Assembly (NCBI GenBank): GCA_013433145.1
Contig: CM024179.1
Location: 3,272,501 to 3,336,500 of the forward strand
Length of the DNA: 64,000 nucleotides
Source: Ascaris suum
Lineage: Eukaryota; Nematoda; Chromadorea; Rhabditida; Ascarididae
Direction: 5' to 3'
The position numbers were made by a program, and so were the translations under genes. Of the stretch, positions 58,553 to 64,000 are shown one piece after another; position 1 is the first letter of the stretch, and each line of letters opens with the position of its first letter. Below the pieces are notes generated by a model that was not told the origin of the DNA, ran no database searches, and was given only the letters and a program-made list of their open reading frames with translations.

Positions 58553-59722
58553 TATATATATATATGTAATAAAATTGTAAGGGAATGCACTCACACGCAC
58601 CTAGATCTGCGAATCTAATTGCAATTCCCGTTGTATTTATGTTGAGGCCATTTTTGTCCATTCTTGAAAGTAAGATTCGTGGCTGACGGCCTTCTCGTTC
58701 CACGAAAACTTTAACCTGAAGCAACTGTTAACTTCTTCAGACTGACAGTGCGATCACTACGAACACCTAAAGATAATTTAAGAATCCACTAAAGATAATC
58801 GCCCCACTTTGATTCTCCCTAACAATTATGACGTTCACACTTGATCCCGCTATGTAAGAATATATTATCTGCAGCTTGCTAATTGGTGAGGTGCATTTTT
58901 TGTCGGAAACAACGAAATGCTGAACTTTCCAAAATTCAGGAGGTAAAATGTGTGAAAATCAAAAAAGTGCAAGTGGAAGCTGCAAGTGGAAGCAAGTTCG
59001 TCTACATTTTGCGGCGCCTTAATAGTAAATTGCTGTAAGTTTGCCATTAGATCGTTGTGAGAGAACTAACAACCATTTTCAACAGCGAAATTTTCATTGC
59101 CATATTCTTGTTGGACTATGGAGCGGGGGTTGATAAGCATTCAAAAATAAAAAGGAACAAAGACATGAATAATATTTCTTTCCAGGTTAAATGCTTAACA
59201 TCTTTTGAGCTTAAGCCTTAGGATACTGTTCAGATCGAAAAAGGATGAGAATGAGAACATTTTAAGGCGAAAAAAAAACTTCCATTGAAATGATAACCTC
59301 TGATTGCAACACGAATAATTTTTCTCAGTCTTATTTGAAAGCACCGCTTTTTCTTTTTCATCGTTTCGCACTCCAACTCATCTCCCCGTCCCCATCCGCT
59401 CACCCCCTCTCACCGGGCAAAAATCAGGACTTTACTGTCTCGCGAGGAATTCCTGAATTTATACATCAACTTGGCAACGTTCCTGATGTTCGACTGGATG
59501 CACTAAATTTCTTACGAACAATAAATTTCAAGCAAAAAAAAAGCGAACTTAAGTTAAAAGTTGAACGAGTACATATATGCTTACCCGACTTAGCACGTCG
59601 TTGATGATTTTATTCGAAGAGGGAGCTGCACAAATGAATTGTTTCGAACCGTTTAGAGTACCCACAAATAACCGCGAAGGCAACAACAAATGAGTACACT
59701 TGCATAGAAAAGTTGTAAACAT
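56713..59722 (-). CDS. Free-standing methylmalonyl-CoA mutase-like B12-binding domain protein with lost cobalamin motifs, 196 aa, probably mitochondrial
   Basis: Exons in transcript order: 59722-59585 (ATG), 58715-58601, 58171-58012, 57366-57249 and 56772-56713 (TGA). All phases agree. Residues 1-41 lack Asp/Glu (MFTTFLCKCTHLLLPSRLF and on), like a mitochondrial presequence, and a TAA is in frame just upstream of the ATG. From about residue 36 the protein aligns without gaps to the C-terminal part of methylmalonyl-CoA mutase: VKVFVEREGRQPRILL, IRFADLGFDVDLGP, VNADVHVVG, ERLGRPDILV, AGVSAIF and the final helix. In true mutases this domain binds adenosylcobalamin through DxHxxG, SxL and GG. Here these positions read NGLNIN (His to Leu70), CNV and SG. 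The catalytic barrel domain is absent and no exons for it were found upstream. An acceptor (tatttcag) 41 nt before the ATG suggests a 5' UTR or trans-splice boundary at 59763. The role is unknown; a partner or regulator is conceivable, mutase activity is not. The alternative of an internal part of a longer gene is argued against by the upstream stop and presequence. Confidence 0.87.
58521..58566. repeat. (TA)n microsatellite in an intron of the B12-domain-like gene
   Basis: A TA array of about 45 bp interrupted by a single C, inside the second intron of the minus-strand gene. Confidence 0.98.
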
Positions 59723-59763
59723 TGAACGGTCAGAGTATTAGTTTCCTTTTTCAGAAACGCTTT

Positions 59764-59769
59764 CTGAAA
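59764..59769 (-). promoter_or_regulatory. Splice or trans-splice acceptor before the B12-domain-like gene
   Basis: On the minus strand a pyrimidine-rich stretch ends in tatttcag, and 41 nt later comes the start codon. No coding frame joins across it, because an in-frame TAA follows. It most likely bounds a 5' UTR exon or accepts a spliced leader. Confidence 0.4.
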
Positions 59770-62700
59770 TATAGAAACCACGTTAGAAAAGCAAAAGTTC
59801 CTTCATAAAATAATCACGGTTAATCGTATTTCATTCGATTATATTTCAGCGACACACATGCACAGCTGTCTTAATTACATAGGATTATGGAACCGATAGA
59901 CATAAACATACATACACGTAGACACGACGCAATATCATAATGTCGTATCTGTGTGCGTGCATGTATGTATCGGTTGGAGTTTTTTCAAAGAGTACATAAT
60001 GAGCCAAACAGATCTAACTAAGATGGAACATACAGTCAATAAAATGAAAGTTACGGAAAAAAGAGTCACACTACAATGTCATATTAATTCATTCGTAGTA
60101 TGCTTGACAAGTCGTCGTTACTAACAAGATTCATTGATTCTGCGATCAGTTAGTGACCCATTGATAAACAAAGGCAGTTATATGATTGTTATGCACGACA
60201 TAATAAGATAGTGGGCGTAGAAGCGCTATCAACATGGAGTTCGAGCGTATTCATGCTTGATCCGCGATTATAAGTAATATTCTGCTACAACATCGTTAGT
60301 CATCGTTTTGATGAGCAAGCATATATAGTCGCCAACGTAATCAGGATAACTTGTTGGGAATTTTCACTACGACAAGTGGTTTTAAAAAAATTTGTCTTCT
60401 TAGGCGCCATTCTGACTCATTGAGCATCGGACAACCCTTAAAAATAAACAACATAGTAAGTAATAACAAGTACTTCCATCATAGCACCGCAAGAAAGTAC
60501 GATCAGACAATAAGTAGAAACGATGCAATAAGTAACCATATAAACAATAATGCAACGATGTTGTTATAGTTTATATTAAAGGAAACTTTGTATTGCCATT
60601 TTTTTATTGCAGATTAGTGTGCTATGATCAGGTGCACTAATGGTGACACTGATATGCATATACCTCATCGCAGTTATGCATTCGAATATCGTGCTTAAAA
60701 CTAACGGATTACTTGTGTGCGAAGATGTGAATGGGGGATTTCATTGGCAATTATAAAGAGAGCGCCTAATTTTATGATTACGATATTCATAATACGAAGT
60801 ATATTCAACACAACAGCCAATGTCTTCAGGGGAATAGTCATCGATTTTATTGTTCGGGGCAGATAATAAATTGGAGATTATAACACAGCTAATGGCGTAG
60901 GGCGATTTCTAATGAAGATTTTATGAATAAGTGAAAGGATGATAACAACAACACGAATTCGAAGAAATATTTATTAACGATCGGGGAAGCTCTCACTTAT
61001 GAAAGAAATGGGGAGATGTAAATGGTTGAGTTATTGATGCCAATATATCGATTACGATGAGATATGTGTGCAGTGGACGGTGCTGCGAGAAGGCAAGCGG
61101 TGAAGAACGATGAACACAACTTTCAGGATGATAGCCATTTCAAGCTAGGTTTCTGGAAGTATCACTAAGTGAGTTGAAGTATCAAAAGATTAGGTCAGCT
61201 GAGAGAAATAAGTCCCACAGTGTTCAGAGAATTACGTATAATGTTGAGATCTTGGAACTTGGGAATGATGGGGAACATTTGCACTGGTAAAAGTATAAGC
61301 AAAGGAAGGATTAGGATACCAGCGAGCAAAAAATGATGTTGTGGATAGGGAAATATGAATTGAAAAAAGGGAATAGAATAGGATGATCAGCATTAATAAG
61401 GTGATCAGTGATTTCAAAAAAAAATATAAGTGGTTCAATGTTATTGAAGAAATTATATATTTATGGAGAGTGAGCATGAGAATCGACTACAGAGAAAATG
61501 TCATCGATCTAACATGCTAACAACATAGAGTTCAGATGTGATGGTTTGACCAGCATATCCGGATCAATACAGTCAGTCGTTGAGTGTGCCGTCAATACTC
61601 GTCGCTACTGTATTCGACGAAGGCGACCAAACAGAGGAGCTGCGAGCGGTGGTCATCGTCACTTGCTCTACTCGTCTCTGCTTTTTCCAGTGCATTTTCC
61701 TATTGATTTGTAACATGGGTAGTTGGTCAGCGTGTCTGGTGACCATTGGCCATTTGCCGCATAACATGCCGTTCGACAAACTGCCAAAGAACATTTATAA
61801 GTTGGTCGATTAATGAAGGAGGACAGGAGCAGATTCTAAGGAGGTGGTCATGCAAGAGGAAACGAATCTCTTTAATTTCTTTTTATTCAGCCGTAATATA
61901 TAAAAATGCGATCGTATTTCTTATTTGCCCTCGATTGGGGGCTCTTGAAAACATGTGCCTTATGATGTTGAGTAGTTTAGAATAAATTAAAAATATAAAG
62001 CAAAAAAGGTTTAAATTACCTCTCAGAAAGGAGTGTGTCGGGAAAAAAAAGATGAGAGAGCCCCTCAGAGAGGAGTTCGAGGAAAGAGAGAGGAAAGTGA
62101 AGCAATCGCATTTTTCTTCGTTGCATTCCCCGTTCAAAAATTACTAGCCAAACAAGTAAGCGTACTTTTTATAACGAATATCTCTTTCCTTTCCAGAGTT
62201 TTCAATTTCTTCTCCATTCTTGCATGTTTATTAAGATTTGAATAAGAACAATTTCTGCATGTATTTTCCATATACATTAATAAATACTGCGGCACGATTA
62301 ATATACGATACATACGGCAATAAGTGTTTCATTGAAAAATCATGAAAATTTCTTGCAAAAAAATCTTGCTGGTTGAACTGTTTTTCGTGTTTCTCATTCC
62401 GTTCATTTTGAAGAACTAACAACATTACCATTCACTTTACAACACCACTTAAAATTTGCATCACCTGTTCACTTTTTACAATTCAGCTGATGACGTGAAT
62501 GTGCAAATTTTAATCTTGTTTCTGGTCATATGACCTTCAATTGACTGACTGATCTTGAGATTTGCATATTTTAGACGTGGTATTTCGTCGATTAAACAAA
62601 ACATTGATTAGATTAATTAACATATGAGCTGAAATAAATAAAGCTTTTTGAATTTTCTTTAATATGATGAAAATGTCACAGTAAAATAACCTGACATACT

Positions 62701-63500
62701 TAATTGTCGCTAAGCTCAGTTTACTGGTGATTTGTGGGGGCGACTTTCAAAAGCACAATTTCATTTCGTTTCCATGAGGAAGTCAAGAGTGACTGCGTTG
62801 CCTGCCATCATCCCCATAAATGAATGCATCTCATAAAGTTGTACTGCAAATTTATAAATGGAGACCATTTAGCAATGAAATATGAAACAAATTACATAGT
62901 GATATGAAGAATTTTGAATTTTAAGTGCAGATTTTATTGAAACATTGCAGTGATTAATTTTTGATGAACAAATTTGATCATTAAGAAATCTATCATTTAC
63001 AAAAGATAAACAATTCAATACTATGAACTCTTCTTTTACAGCGAAAAAATTAAAATTTCGATCAATAAAAAAATTATTAATGCCGATATGCAGAAATATT
63101 TCAAAAAAAATTCTCGTACCCTATCATCGGAAAAGAAACTAAATTTTGAAATACTTTGATAATGAGGTGACTTGTTACGTTCGCTTTACCATCGATGAAA
63201 GTTTCACTCATATTACTTTTCACAAGCATTTGCACAGAGATAAGTTTATACAGTGGAATAGATATTATTCATGATGTAGCACTCCTCATCTTCTCATCTA
63301 TTAAAATTATATCCGCTCTATTTACATCAAAATTATATTAATTAATTTTCATTATTTTTTCTATCGTTTTATTATTATAGTTATATATCAAAATCATTAT
63401 TGCGGAAGGAGTTCATTCTCTTTCTTTCAAGCCGAAAACTTGAACCACTCTCGATTCCTTCCAAAAACGTTTAGGTTTTTTCTATGGATATCACTTTTCA
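59770..63500. other. No recognised gene; one Cys-rich minus-strand frame
   Basis: AT-rich DNA. Around 61840-61660 the minus strand has two overlapping open frames. One is Cys-rich (CRTACYAANGQWSP and a following C...C), loosely like the end of a hormone-receptor or secreted cysteine-rich domain. It has no clear start or splice partners, so I do not call a gene. Confidence 0.3.
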
Positions 63501-63504
63501 TTAA

Positions 63505-63783
63505 ACGGACGAACATTTAACATTTGAGTTATGCATACGGCGCGGAATAGATTCAAATTTTCCTCTCGCTTCGTTAATTTGGGATTTAGTGAAACGGAAT
63601 GAAACATTGACGATAAACCTTATGAAACGAAATGCTTTGATCAACTTGAACAAAAGATACGGCAATATTATATTGCCGAATTCTAATGGCCGAGAACCGC
63701 AGTCAGGTAACTGTATTGTTCGACGTTTATCAGTAAAGATTAACCGTATGAAGGAGGCAGGTATGTACAAATATGATCCGTAA
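63505..63783 (+). other. Open frame with dibasic spacing, possible neuropeptide-precursor exon (speculative)
   Basis: A 92-codon open stretch contains four regularly spaced dibasic sites: RR, then VKR, MKR and NKR, followed by a Gly-Arg. These would release short Asn-starting peptides (NETLTINLM, NALINLN) and YGNIILPNSNG with a C-terminal Gly. That pattern resembles a neuropeptide-like precursor. No signal peptide or start codon is in the frame, no known peptide family is matched, and a possible donor (CAGTCAG|gtaact) lies inside it. Confidence 0.2.
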
Positions 63784-64000
63784 ACCTTACAGGTAGGCAA
63801 CGAGCGAGGATTTCCATAATGTGGGGCCGCGTTATGCTACTACGCTTTATGCTTTCCAAAAATCACGCCACGATTAGTAGGTGCTTAAAGCAGCACAGGA
63901 AAGTGACTGCAGACCTATACGACAAAATTGTGTGGTTTATTGTATTATAGAACCATACAAGAAAACGACTGCGAAAGCACACTTCAAAGTGTTTGTCCTA

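Noticed and set aside
59290..59604. Plus-strand 104-codon frame preceded by a possible acceptor
   Set aside because: No family match; it partly overlaps the first exon of the minus-strand gene, whose splice sites and phase fit better.
56713..59722. Reading the minus-strand gene as the 3' end of an ordinary methylmalonyl-CoA mutase
   Set aside because: The first exon has a start, an upstream in-frame stop and a presequence-like N-terminus in place of the expected linker, and no catalytic-domain exons were found up to the window edge.

Overview
This is AT-rich animal genomic DNA, almost certainly from a nematode. Five multi-exon genes can be read. Their introns end in nematode-style TTTCAG or TTTTAG acceptors, one gene is an innexin (the protostome gap-junction family), and the calreticulin ends in HDEL. 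Introns and spacers are long (0.3-2 kb or more) and full of simple repeats, so this is not a compact Caenorhabditis-like genome. No SL1 leader gene or other species marker was seen, so I do not name a species. Exons were joined by hand; within the four most complete genes the phases agree at every junction.

Layout. 1-10.6 kb: no intact gene; a long TA array and a frame-broken coding relic at 7.9-8.6 kb. 10.6-17.6 kb (+): a six-exon serpin with a possible extra cassette exon. 20.3-29.7 kb (-): a nine-exon innexin whose third intron holds a dead RTE-type retrotransposon fragment. 29.7-35.6 kb: spacer with a second TA array. 35.6-41.5 kb (+): calreticulin, with an ER-stress-element-like site upstream, one GC-AG intron and a 21-nt last exon encoding the HDEL signal. 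41.5-45.7 kb: spacer with a diverged duplicated segment. 45.7-53.8 kb (+): NDUFAF7, the mitochondrial complex I assembly methyltransferase. 56.7-59.8 kb (-): a 196-residue protein that is a free-standing methylmalonyl-CoA mutase B12-binding domain. 59.8-64 kb: no recognised gene.

The most unusual item is the last gene. Its first exon looks like a mitochondrial presequence and its other four exons encode only the cobalamin domain of methylmalonyl-CoA mutase. The family's cobalamin-binding signatures are replaced: the cobalt-ligand His is Leu and the DxHxxG, SxL and GG motifs are all altered. The surrounding fold residues and reading frame are intact. It looks like a preserved mitochondrial pseudo-cobalamin protein, not a broken mutase.

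The genes do not form an operon or pathway; they are separate housekeeping and signalling genes. NDUFAF7 and the B12-like gene lie tail to tail and both look mitochondrial.
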